This document shows positions 36,487 through 43,495 of a stretch of 64,000 bases of DNA, piece by piece (the first letter of the stretch is position 1; each line of letters starts with the position of its first letter). The DNA is from JACDAN01 sp963842235 (GTDB taxonomy: Bacteria; Actinomycetota; Thermoleophilia; Gaiellales; Gaiellaceae), in assembly GCA_963842235.1 (NCBI GenBank), contig CAWJFT010000003.1, positions 310,001-374,000 on the forward strand. Direction: 5' to 3'. Made by a program: the position numbers and the translations under genes. A model generated the notes under the pieces. That model ran no database searches. It was not told where the DNA came from and saw only the letters and a program-made list of their open reading frames with translations.

Positions 36487-38193
36487 ATGGCGGCGACCCT
36501 TCCTCGCAATGCGCAGGTCGCAGAGCAGTTCGATCTGCTCGCCGATCTGCTCGAGCTCGACGGAGAGCAGCAGTTCCGCGTGCTCGCCTACCGTCGCGCG
36601 GCCGACCAGATCCGTTCCGCGGGCGGTCCGATCGCGCAGCTCGCGCTAGACGGCAAGGCAAAGGATCTCCCCGGGATCGGTGAGGTGATTCAAGGCAAGA
36701 TCGTCCAGATCGTCGATACCGGCGAGATCGAGGCGCTGACGAAGCGGAAGGAGCGGATTCCGGCCGGTGTCGCGGAGTTTCTCCGGCTTCCGGCGCTCGG
36801 GCCGAAGACGGCAAGGAGGATCTGGCAGGAGCTCGGAATCACCACCGTCGAGGATCTCCGCAAGGCCGCGGAGGCCCAGCGGCTGCGCGCGCTCCCAGGC
36901 CTGGGCGCGAAGACGGAGGAGCGGATCCTGAAGGCCCTCGCCGAGGAGCCCCAGGAGAAGCGGACGCTGCTCGCGGTCGCGCTGCCCGCCGTCCAGGCTG
37001 TCGTCGACGTGCTCAAGGAGCACGAGGCGGCGAACGAGGTCTCCGAGGCAGGCTCCGTGCGCCGCCGGACGGAGACGGTGCGCGACCTCGACATCATCGC
37101 CACCGCCAAGGATCCCGCCGCGCTCACGGACTACTTCACGAAGCTCACCTGGGTCGCCGAGGTAGATGCGAAGGGGAAGACGAAGGCAACGGTCGTCTCA
37201 CACGACGGCCTGCGCTTCGACCTCCGCGTCGTCCCGCCCGATTCCTACGGCAACCTGCTGCAGCACTTCACCGGCTCGAAGCGACACAACGTCGCACTCC
37301 GGGAGGATGCGGTCCGCGGCGGCTTCTCCGTCTCCGAGTACGGCGTCAAGGACACCGAGTCCGGGGAGGTGTTCACTGCGGCGAACGAGCGGGAGCTCTA
37401 CGAGCGTCTCGGCTACGAATGGATCCCGCCCGAGCTGCGCGAGGGACGCGGTGAGCTCGAAGCGGCGCGGGCCGGCGAGCTCCCAGCGCTCGTCGAGGTG
37501 TCGGATCTCCGCGGCGACCTGCACATGCACTCGACGTGGTCGAACGACGCCCAAAACACGATCGAGGAGATGGCGGTCGCCGCGCGGGACCGTGGCTACG
37601 AGTTCATTGCCCTGACCGACCACGCGCACTACTTGCGGGACGGCCGGTTCCACGCGCAGACGAAGGAGATCGAGAAGGTGAGGAAGCGGCTGGCGCCGTT
37701 CCGGATTCTGCGCGGGATCGAGGTCAGCATCCGTACCGACGGAACCCTGGACTTCGCGGACGAGGACCTGGCCGAGTGCGACTGGGTGATCGCATCGCTC
37801 CACTCCGCCTTCGACCGCAACCCGACGGAGCGGCTGCTCTCCGCGCTGGAGCACCCGTTTGTGGACTGCATCGGGCATCCGACTGCACGCAAGCTCAACC
37901 GGCGGCAGGGCGCGGACATCGCGATCGAGAAGGTGATCGAGAAGGCGCTCGCGACCGGGACCTTCCTCGAGATCAATTCCCAGCCGGACCGGCTCGACCT
38001 GCGCGACTGGCATGCACGGCTTGCCGGCGAGGCCGGCCTCGACCTCGTCATCTCGACCGACGCACACGAGGTCCCCGCCCTGGCCTATACGGAGCTCGGC
38101 GTTGCGCAGGCGCGCCGAGCGTGGCTCACCAAGGATCAGATCCTGAACACACGGTCCTGGAAGCAGATCGAGAAGCGCCGGAAGCGGTCATGA
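36487..38193 (+). CDS. polX: DNA polymerase/3'-5' exonuclease PolX
   Basis: PolX fills gaps in base-excision repair and edits 3' ends. The 568-residue protein has HhH motifs (LPGIGEVIQGK, LPALGPKTARR, LPGLGAKTEE) and a Pol-beta palm with GSVRRRTETVRDLDI. A C-terminal PHP nuclease domain (about 340-560) follows with metal motifs DLHMHSTWSND and LTDHAHYLRDG. ATG 36487 is preceded by TATCAT. Together with Ku/LigD and the MrfA-like helicase, it adds to the repair genes here. Confidence 0.95.
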   Translation: MAATLPRNAQVAEQFDLLADLLELDGEQQFRVLAYRRAADQIRSAGGPIAQLALDGKAKDLPGIGEVIQGKIVQIVDTGEIEALTKRKERIPAGVAEFLRLPALGPKTARRIWQELGITTVEDLRKAAEAQRLRALPGLGAKTEERILKALAEEPQEKRTLLAVALPAVQAVVDVLKEHEAANEVSEAGSVRRRTETVRDLDIIATAKDPAALTDYFTKLTWVAEVDAKGKTKATVVSHDGLRFDLRVVPPDSYGNLLQHFTGSKRHNVALREDAVRGGFSVSEYGVKDTESGEVFTAANERELYERLGYEWIPPELREGRGELEAARAGELPALVEVSDLRGDLHMHSTWSNDAQNTIEEMAVAARDRGYEFIALTDHAHYLRDGRFHAQTKEIEKVRKRLAPFRILRGIEVSIRTDGTLDFADEDLAECDWVIASLHSAFDRNPTERLLSALEHPFVDCIGHPTARKLNRRQGADIAIEKVIEKALATGTFLEINSQPDRLDLRDWHARLAGEAGLDLVISTDAHEVPALAYTELGVAQARRAWLTKDQILNTRSWKQIEKRRKRS

Positions 38194-38846
38194 GGCACCG
38201 GGCCGTCGTCTTCGACCTCTGGCAGACGCTGGTCTGCTGGCCGGCGGAGTCGGCGCAGGAGCTGAACGAGCGGCTCGCCGAGACCTGGGGCGCCGACCCG
38301 GAGACGTTCCACGAGGCGTGGCTCAGCCGCCGCAAGGAACGGGAGCTCGGGCCGATCGAGCCGCACCTGCGCTCGATTGCCGAGGAGCTCGGGCTGACCG
38401 GCGACCTCGGAGCCGTCATGACGATGCGCCGGGACTGGACGTTCAGGTCGCTCGTGCCACGCGAGGACGCGGTGCCGACGCTCGAGGAGCTCCGGCGCCG
38501 TGGTCACCTGCTCGGGATGATCAGCGCGTGCTCGCAGGACGTTCCCGATGTGTGGGCACGCACGCCGTTCGCGACGCTGTTCGACTCGACCGTCTTCTCG
38601 TGCTCGGTCGGTTTCAGCAAGCCGGATCCCCGCATCTACCTGCTGGTGTGCGACGAGCTCGGCGTCGAGCCGGGCGACTGCCTTTTCGTCGGCGACGGTG
38701 CCAACGACGAGCTTCCAGGCGCCAAACGGGCGGGGATGACCGCGCTCCAACTCCGCGCGCCGGGCGAGCGGCTCACCGCAGAGGGCGAACGCTGGACCGG
38801 CGACTACGTCGAGCGGCTGTCAGACGTGCTCGAGGTCGCGGGGTGA
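38190..38846 (+). CDS. HAD-superfamily hydrolase
   Basis: The 218-residue protein opens with VVFDLWQTLV. As in the HAD gene at 19398, the second Asp of DxD is replaced (Trp here), so phosphatase activity is doubtful. Motif II is ISACS, motif III GFSKPDP, motif IV FVGDGANDELPGA. ATG 38190 overlaps the polX stop. The substrate is unknown. Its end overlaps the convergent hxlR-type gene by 27 nt. Confidence 0.75.
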   Translation: MRHRAVVFDLWQTLVCWPAESAQELNERLAETWGADPETFHEAWLSRRKERELGPIEPHLRSIAEELGLTGDLGAVMTMRRDWTFRSLVPREDAVPTLEELRRRGHLLGMISACSQDVPDVWARTPFATLFDSTVFSCSVGFSKPDPRIYLLVCDELGVEPGDCLFVGDGANDELPGAKRAGMTALQLRAPGERLTAEGERWTGDYVERLSDVLEVAG

Positions 38847-39494
38847 GTGCCGCGGCTCGTCGAAGCTGAAGAAGGAGAGGAAGTGCTCGGCGTCGGCCCG
38901 GTCGCCGGTCACGTTGAGCGCCTTCGTCTTGAGCGCCTCGCGCGTCGAGATTTCACCTGAGGCGATGCAGAAGAGCGTGGCCGGGTCGGTCTCGATGACG
39001 GTGTCCGCGTCCTCAGAGGAGCCGGCCTCGACCACCAGCTCGTCGTCCACGAAGCGGGCTGTCACGGCGTCTTCGTCGACGCGCAACTCGAAGACCTTGT
39101 CCGGAAGGCAGCCGGTGGTGCACGTCGCGCGCACCGCATTGACGAGCCATCCGGGCGCGAGAGAATCACCGGCGCCCGGCGGGCCGAGCGACCGGGCGCC
39201 CCAGCGGCCCAGGGCGTAGAGCGGCTCGCGGAGCTCCTCGCCGTACTCGGTGAGCTCGTAGACATTCGCTGCGGCCGGGGGCGGCAGTCGCCGCTTCTGG
39301 ATCACGCCGGCCTGCTCGAGGTCCTTCAGTCGAGCCGCGAGGATGTTCGTTCCGATCCCTGGCAGCGCTGCCGCCAGATCGGTGTAGCGCTTCTGCCCAC
39401 CCAGGAGCTCACGGACGATGAGGAGGGCCCAGCGCTCGCCTACAAGCTCGAGCGCGTGAGCGACCGGACAGTACTGGGCGTACCGCTTCGCCAT
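38820..39494 (-). CDS. HxlR-family regulator with C-terminal SCP2-like domain
   Basis: The 224-residue protein has an HxlR winged helix at residues 1-105 (YCPVAHALELVGERWALLIVRELL region; LKDLEQAGVIQKR). A C-terminal domain of about 115 residues follows that looks like an SCP2/sterol-carrier fold (VIETDPATLFCIASGEIS, LNVTGDRADAEHFLSFF). The second domain may sense a hydrophobic ligand. It is divergent from an MFS exporter, its likely target. A perfect TATAAT lies 9 nt before its ATG, so the mRNA is probably leaderless. Confidence 0.82.
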   Translation of the reverse strand: MAKRYAQYCPVAHALELVGERWALLIVRELLGGQKRYTDLAAALPGIGTNILAARLKDLEQAGVIQKRRLPPPAAANVYELTEYGEELREPLYALGRWGARSLGPPGAGDSLAPGWLVNAVRATCTTGCLPDKVFELRVDEDAVTARFVDDELVVEAGSSEDADTVIETDPATLFCIASGEISTREALKTKALNVTGDRADAEHFLSFFSFDEPRHSPRDLEHV

Positions 39495-39503
39495 TTCGCG
39501 GGA

Positions 39504-39509
39504 ATTATA
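39504..39509 (-). promoter_or_regulatory. -10 box TATAAT for the hxlR-type gene
   Basis: The consensus -10 on the minus strand lies 9 nt before ATG 39494. A TTCACA -35 lies 16 nt upstream within the operator arm at 39525. Confidence 0.6.
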
Positions 39510-39517
39510 GCCTCATC

Positions 39518-39573
39518 CTTGCGTTTGTGAAGTTATAGCTTGCAAAACGCAAGTAGAGACTGTAGTTTCACAA
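39518..39573 (+). promoter_or_regulatory. Operator region between hxlR-type and MFS genes
   Basis: Two nested inverted repeats are visible. TTGTGAAGTTATAG (39525-39538) is mirrored by CTGTAGTTTCACAA (39560-39573), 11 of 14 positions matching. CTTGCGTTT (39518-39526) is mirrored exactly by AAACGCAAG (39545-39553). The region is AT-richer than its surroundings and overlaps the hxlR-type -35. It probably binds the HxlR-type protein to control both genes. Confidence 0.6.
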
Positions 39574-39597
39574 GCCCCTGTCGATTTGGCGGGGCTT
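39572..39597 (+). promoter_or_regulatory. Hairpin in MFS gene leader
   Basis: AAGCCCC (39572-39578) pairs perfectly with GGGGCTT (39591-39597) around a 12-nt loop. There is no T tract after it. It may stabilise the leader or modulate expression. Confidence 0.35.
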
Positions 39598-39637
39598 CGT
39601 TCGACATAGAGGTGATGGCTACGGAAAGGATGTTTTG

Positions 39638-41083
39638 ATGGTTGGTACGGCTCGCCACAAGTGGTTGGCGCTCGCGCTGCTGGCCACCGTCCAGTTCATG
39701 GTCGTCCTGGACATCGCGATCGTGAACGTCGCGTTGCCGTCGATCCAGGTCGACCTCGGTTTCTCGCAGGAGAACCTCCAGTGGGTGATCAGCGCCTACG
39801 CACTGTTGTTCGGAGGCTTCCTGCTGCTCGGCGGACGCGCCGCCGATCTCCTCGGCCGGCGGCGGCTGTTCATCGTCGGCATCGTCGTCTTCAGCGCAGC
39901 CTCGTTGCTCTCCGGCTTCGCCTGGAGTGACGACGCGCTGATCATCTCCCGTGGGATCCAGGGTCTCGGTGCGGCGATCATCACGCCGGCGGCTCTGTCG
40001 ATCTTGACGACCACGTTCGCGGAAGGACGTGAGCGGAACGCCGCGCTCGGCGTCTGGGGCGCCGTCGGAGCCTTCGGAGCGGTTGCCGGCGTCTTGCTCG
40101 GCGGCGTCTTGACCGACTGGCTCAGCTGGGAGTGGATCTTCTACATCAACGTTCCGGTCGGGCTCGCGGCGCTCGCCGTGACCCCGTTCCTGCTCACCGA
40201 GAGCCGAGACGCCCACGTCAAGAGCTTCGACGCGCCCGGCGCCGTCCTTGTGACAGGGGGGCTGGTCACGCTCGTCTACGCGATCACGCAGGCGAACAGC
40301 TACGGGTGGACCTCCGGCGCGACCGTCGGGCTCTTCACAGCGGCCATCGTGTTGCTGGCTGGGTTCGTCGTCTGGGAGCTCCGCGCCAAGGAGCCGCTGA
40401 TGCCGTTCTCGATCTTCCGGCTGAGGACGGTTGCTGCGGCGAACCTCGCAGGTCTGATCCTGGGCACCGCGATGTTCTCGATGTTCCTGATGCTGACGCT
40501 CTACATGCAGCAGGTCCTCGCGTATTCCCCGATGAGGACGGGCGTGGCCTACCTGGCCGTGGCTGGAACCGCGATCGTCTGGTCGGCCGTCGCCGCTCAG
40601 CTCGTGAACCGAGTCGGCGTCAAGCCGGTCCTCGCGATCGGGATGACGCTGCTGACCGCCGGGCTCGTGTACTTCACGCAGGTCTCGGTCGGAGGCTCGT
40701 ACCTCGGCGACCTGCTGCCCGGCTTCCTCGTGATCGCCGCCGGTTTGGGCTTCACGTTCGTGCCGATCTCGATCGCCGCGCTCGCCGGCGTCCAGCCCGC
40801 CGAGGCCGGATTGGCCTCGGGCCTGCTCAACACCTCGCAGCAGATCGGGGGCGCATTGGGGATCGCGGCGCTCTCGGCAATCGCGACCTCGACGACGAGC
40901 GACGAGATCGCCTCGGGCACCTCTCGGGCCGACGCGCTCACGAACGGCTTCGAGGCTGCGTTCATCGGCGGTGCGCTGATCGCCGCCGCCGGAATCCTCG
41001 TGGCGCTCTTCCTGGTCCGGCGCAGCGACCTTGAAGGGATCGTCGAAGAGGAAGCCCCCGAGCCGATGCTCGAGGCCGCCTAG
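39638..41083 (+). CDS. MFS drug exporter, DHA2 (14-TM) family
   Basis: The 481-residue membrane protein resembles EmrB/QacA proton-driven multidrug exporters: VVLDIAIVNVALPSIQ in TM1, GGRAADLLGRRR (motif A) and GVLLGGVLTDWLSWEWIFYIN region (motif C). ATG 39638 has an AAAGGA ribosome site at 39626-39631; TTG 39635 is in frame. It is divergent from the HxlR-type regulator, which probably represses it. The substrate is unknown. Confidence 0.88.
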   Translation: MVGTARHKWLALALLATVQFMVVLDIAIVNVALPSIQVDLGFSQENLQWVISAYALLFGGFLLLGGRAADLLGRRRLFIVGIVVFSAASLLSGFAWSDDALIISRGIQGLGAAIITPAALSILTTTFAEGRERNAALGVWGAVGAFGAVAGVLLGGVLTDWLSWEWIFYINVPVGLAALAVTPFLLTESRDAHVKSFDAPGAVLVTGGLVTLVYAITQANSYGWTSGATVGLFTAAIVLLAGFVVWELRAKEPLMPFSIFRLRTVAAANLAGLILGTAMFSMFLMLTLYMQQVLAYSPMRTGVAYLAVAGTAIVWSAVAAQLVNRVGVKPVLAIGMTLLTAGLVYFTQVSVGGSYLGDLLPGFLVIAAGLGFTFVPISIAALAGVQPAEAGLASGLLNTSQQIGGALGIAALSAIATSTTSDEIASGTSRADALTNGFEAAFIGGALIAAAGILVALFLVRRSDLEGIVEEEAPEPMLEAA

Positions 41084-41808
41084 AGCGTTTTCAGGAAGCT
41101 CAGAAGCTCACCGGGGCCGGCGACGACGATGTCGGCCCTGGTGAGCAACGCCGGGTTCGTCTCGGGCGAGGCGACGGCGACCTTGAGCGCCACGTCGAGG
41201 CCGGCCTCGTCCAGCCCCCGGAAGGCGTCGAGGTCGGTCGTGTCGTCACCGGCGTAGAGAGCGCGGGTAATGGGCCGTCCGGCCAAGAGCCGGCGGACGG
41301 CCGTGCCCTTGTCGGCCTGTACCGGCGGCCGAACCTCGAGCACCTTTCGGCCGTGATGCGTCGCGAGGCCGGCTGCTTCCGCGGCCCGTGCGACCTCGTC
41401 GGCGCGCCGGCGGGCATCCACTTCGTCGGACGCCTCTCGGTAGTGGAAGGTGAGCGTCACGCCGGCCTTGTTCTCGACCGTCCAGGGCCAGTCAGTGCTC
41501 TCGGCGAATTCCTCGAGCTGCGCTGTGAAGCGCTCCGCGTTCGGGTCGCTCTCGAGCCCGTGAACGCCGATGTACTCGATTCCGTCCAAGTCGACCAACC
41601 GACGCGCGTCGGCCGATTCGCGGCCGCTGACGCAGGCGACGAGCGCGTAGCGCGCCGCCAGTCGGGCCACCTCGGCGCGCGTTTCCTCCGGGACTGCGGC
41701 CTCCTCGGGACGCTCGACGATCGGTGCGAGTGTCCCGTCCACGTCGAGCAGGACGGCGGCCTGCTGGGGCTCGCTCCGGAACCGGACGAGGGCCACCGAC
41801 GCGCTCAC
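41080..41808 (-). CDS. otsB: Trehalose-6-phosphate phosphatase
   Basis: OtsB dephosphorylates trehalose-6-phosphate. The 242-residue HAD protein has motif I LLDVDGTLAPI, ACVSGR, GVHGLE, KGTAVRRL and motif IV YAGDDTTDLDAF. GTG 41808 is chosen because TAAGGT lies 7 nt upstream; GTG 41817 in frame is the alternative. No otsA is in the window. Its end overlaps the MFS stop by 4 nt. Confidence 0.88.
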   Translation of the reverse strand: MSASVALVRFRSEPQQAAVLLDVDGTLAPIVERPEEAAVPEETRAEVARLAARYALVACVSGRESADARRLVDLDGIEYIGVHGLESDPNAERFTAQLEEFAESTDWPWTVENKAGVTLTFHYREASDEVDARRRADEVARAAEAAGLATHHGRKVLEVRPPVQADKGTAVRRLLAGRPITRALYAGDDTTDLDAFRGLDEAGLDVALKVAVASPETNPALLTRADIVVAGPGELLSFLKTL

Positions 41809-41815
41809 AACGGGC

Positions 41816-41821
41816 ACCTTA
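41816..41821 (-). promoter_or_regulatory. -10 box for otsB
   Basis: TAAGGT on the minus strand lies 7 nt before GTG 41808. Confidence 0.4.
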
Positions 41822-41828
41822 GGCCACC

Positions 41829-41834
41829 TAGACT
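41829..41834 (+). promoter_or_regulatory. -10 box for the gene at 41841
   Basis: TAGACT lies 6 nt before ATG 41841, with no ribosome site. Confidence 0.5.
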
Positions 41835-41840
41835 CTTCGC

Positions 41841-42233
41841 ATGCCGCGCGGCGAGGAGCTCTGGATGCCGGTCGTGGACGAGCCAATTGGCAGCCTCGTG
41901 GCGCAGATCCAGGCTGAGGACTCCGAGCTCGACCGGCTCGTCTCCTCTCCGCACCGGCTGCTCGCGTTTCGCACGTTCGCCTTCATCCGGGTCGGCCTGC
42001 TCCTCGGCGAGCTCCTCGTCGACGAGGACGCCGGGCCCGACGACGAGGCCGAGACGTGGGTCGAGCGGCTGCTCGCCGACCCGGAGCACCGCGCTGCAGT
42101 GGCCCGAGAGGTCAGGACCGTCGCCGAGGAGATCGCCGCCGATCCGGCGTACGCCGAGGAGGAGTCGCTGGGCCCGGACGAAGAGACCCGGCAGCGCTTC
42201 CGCGAGTTCGCGAAGCGGCAGCTGGATAGCTAG
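41841..42233 (+). CDS. Hypothetical acidic helical protein
   Basis: I do not recognise this 130-residue protein. It is acidic and predicted mostly helical. It has a hydrophobic segment LLAFRTFAFIRVGLLLGELLVDE around residues 41-63 (given as a region) that is probably an amphipathic or buried helix rather than a membrane span. No Cys and no catalytic motif are visible. It has its own TAGACT promoter, is divergent from otsB, and overlaps the convergent zip gene by 4 nt. Confidence 0.7.
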   Translation: MPRGEELWMPVVDEPIGSLVAQIQAEDSELDRLVSSPHRLLAFRTFAFIRVGLLLGELLVDEDAGPDDEAETWVERLLADPEHRAAVAREVRTVAEEIAADPAYAEEESLGPDEETRQRFREFAKRQLDS

Positions 42234-42949
42234 CCGCCGAGGAACGTCGCGATGACGAAGATGCCGACGAAGCCGGCAATCGTCACGGCTAGCCGTCGCA
42301 CCGACGAGTGCTCGTGCGCCTCCGGGAGCAGATCGGTCGCGCCGATGTAGAGGAAGATGCCGGCGTACAGGGCCAGCAGATGGCCGAGGGTGTACTCGGA
42401 AATGTCGATCGAGGATCCGACAAGCGCTCCGAGGAGCGGTGCGAGAGCGACGATGACGAGCCAGCGGAGAGCGACGTTGCGGCTGCCGCCCTGGCGCAGG
42501 ATGAACGTCACGGCGTTGATCCCGTCGGCGAAGTCGTGGGAGACGACGGCGAGCAACACCAGGATGCCGGTCTCGGTGTTGAGGCCGAAGGCGAGCCCGA
42601 TGCCGAGACCATCCGTGAAGCTGTGGACACCGAGGGCGGCAGCGCTTAGGGCGCCGACCTGGGGGTGAGCTTGCGCCTGCTCGGCCTCGTCGCGGTGATG
42701 AAGGACGAGGTAGCGGTGCGCGACGAGGAACAGTACGAACCCCAATCCCGTCAGCGCCGTAACCCGATGTGGGTCGCCGACAGTGTCGAATGCCTCAGGG
42801 AGCAGATCGAACAGCGCGACGGCGACGACGATCCCTCCTGAGAGCGCGATCGCCGTCTTGAGGCCCCGGTGCAAGCGCAGGGCGAAGGTGCCGCCCACGA
42901 AGGTCGAGATGACCGTCAGTCCTGCGAGTGGGACGGCGATCCAGGTCAT
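42230..42949 (-). CDS. ZIP-family metal (zinc) transporter
   Basis: The 239-residue protein has about eight membrane helices. It has the ZIP metal motifs ALGVHSFTDGLGIG (TM4) and VVSHDFADGINA (TM5), with a short His-containing loop between (HPQVGALS region). It probably imports zinc. ATG 42949 overlaps the stop of the Fur-family gene (ATGA), so the two are coupled, which points to zinc-dependent control. Confidence 0.9.
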   Translation of the reverse strand: MTWIAVPLAGLTVISTFVGGTFALRLHRGLKTAIALSGGIVVAVALFDLLPEAFDTVGDPHRVTALTGLGFVLFLVAHRYLVLHHRDEAEQAQAHPQVGALSAAALGVHSFTDGLGIGLAFGLNTETGILVLLAVVSHDFADGINAVTFILRQGGSRNVALRWLVIVALAPLLGALVGSSIDISEYTLGHLLALYAGIFLYIGATDLLPEAHEHSSVRRLAVTIAGFVGIFVIATFLGG

Positions 42950-43392
42950 GAACAGCGCGCGCAGGTGCCGTAGATGTCGAGCTCGTGTCCCTCGGCCGTG
43001 AACCCGTAGCGGCGGCGCAGCTGACTCGGGCTCGGCGCGCCGCAGAGCTCCGTCTCCTCGACCGCGCCACAGCTGAGGCAGACCAGGTGGTGATGGTGGC
43101 CCGGGTCGCAGCGGACGTACGCAGGGCGGGCCTCTCCGACGAGGGGGCGGACGGACCCGGTCCGCCGCAGGAGCTCGATGGTGCGGTAGACGGTGGCCAC
43201 CCCGAGCTTTGGCTTTCGCCGCCGGGCCTGCTGGAAGAGATCGACGGCGGTGAAGCTGCCATCGGTCTCGGCGATCAGGTCGAGCAGCGAGCGGCGCTGA
43301 GGAGTGAGCCGGGTCCGGGCAGGAAGCGTCAGCCCGCGGTACTCGTTCCCGCGCTCCGCCCGCCGGCTCGGTGGTCTTCTCGGCCGTCCCAT
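42946..43392 (-). CDS. Fur-family regulator, probably Zur
   Basis: The 148-residue protein has a Fur winged helix (LTPQRRSLLDLIAE, KLGVATVYRTIELL) and dimer domain with the metal motif PGHHHHLVCLSCG and a second CxxC at the end (CARC). Coupling with a ZIP transporter favours zinc (Zur) over iron. A 7-1-7 palindrome resembling the Fur/Zur box covers its -10, so it represses itself and the zip gene. ATG 43392 is the start. Confidence 0.9.
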   Translation of the reverse strand: MGRPRRPPSRRAERGNEYRGLTLPARTRLTPQRRSLLDLIAETDGSFTAVDLFQQARRRKPKLGVATVYRTIELLRRTGSVRPLVGEARPAYVRCDPGHHHHLVCLSCGAVEETELCGAPSPSQLRRRYGFTAEGHELDIYGTCARCS

Positions 43393-43401
43393 CGCCGGGC
43401 G

Positions 43402-43407
43402 ATGATA
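43402..43407 (-). promoter_or_regulatory. -10 box for fur/zur-zip
   Basis: TATCAT on the minus strand lies 9 nt before ATG 43392 and sits within the Fur/Zur-like box. Confidence 0.5.
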
Positions 43408-43417
43408 GTGATTCTCA
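43403..43417 (+). promoter_or_regulatory. Fur/Zur-type operator
   Basis: TGATAGTGATTCTCA matches the 7-1-7 consensus TGATAATNATTATCA at all but two specified positions. It overlaps the -10 of the regulator-zip operon, a position suited to repression. Confidence 0.65.
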
Positions 43418-43482
43418 GTTTCAGACGCCTCGGCGGGACGGCCGGGGTCCGAAGCCGACATGCGATGTCCCGCGCGATTGCC

Positions 43483-43488
43483 TAATCT
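43483..43488 (+). promoter_or_regulatory. -10 box for the M23 gene
   Basis: TAATCT lies 7 nt before ATG 43496, with no ribosome site. Confidence 0.5.
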
Positions 43489-43495
43489 GCGTTCG

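Noticed and set aside
39572..39597. Intrinsic terminator before the MFS gene
   Set aside because: The stem is perfect but lacks a T tract, so I list it only as a possible leader hairpin.
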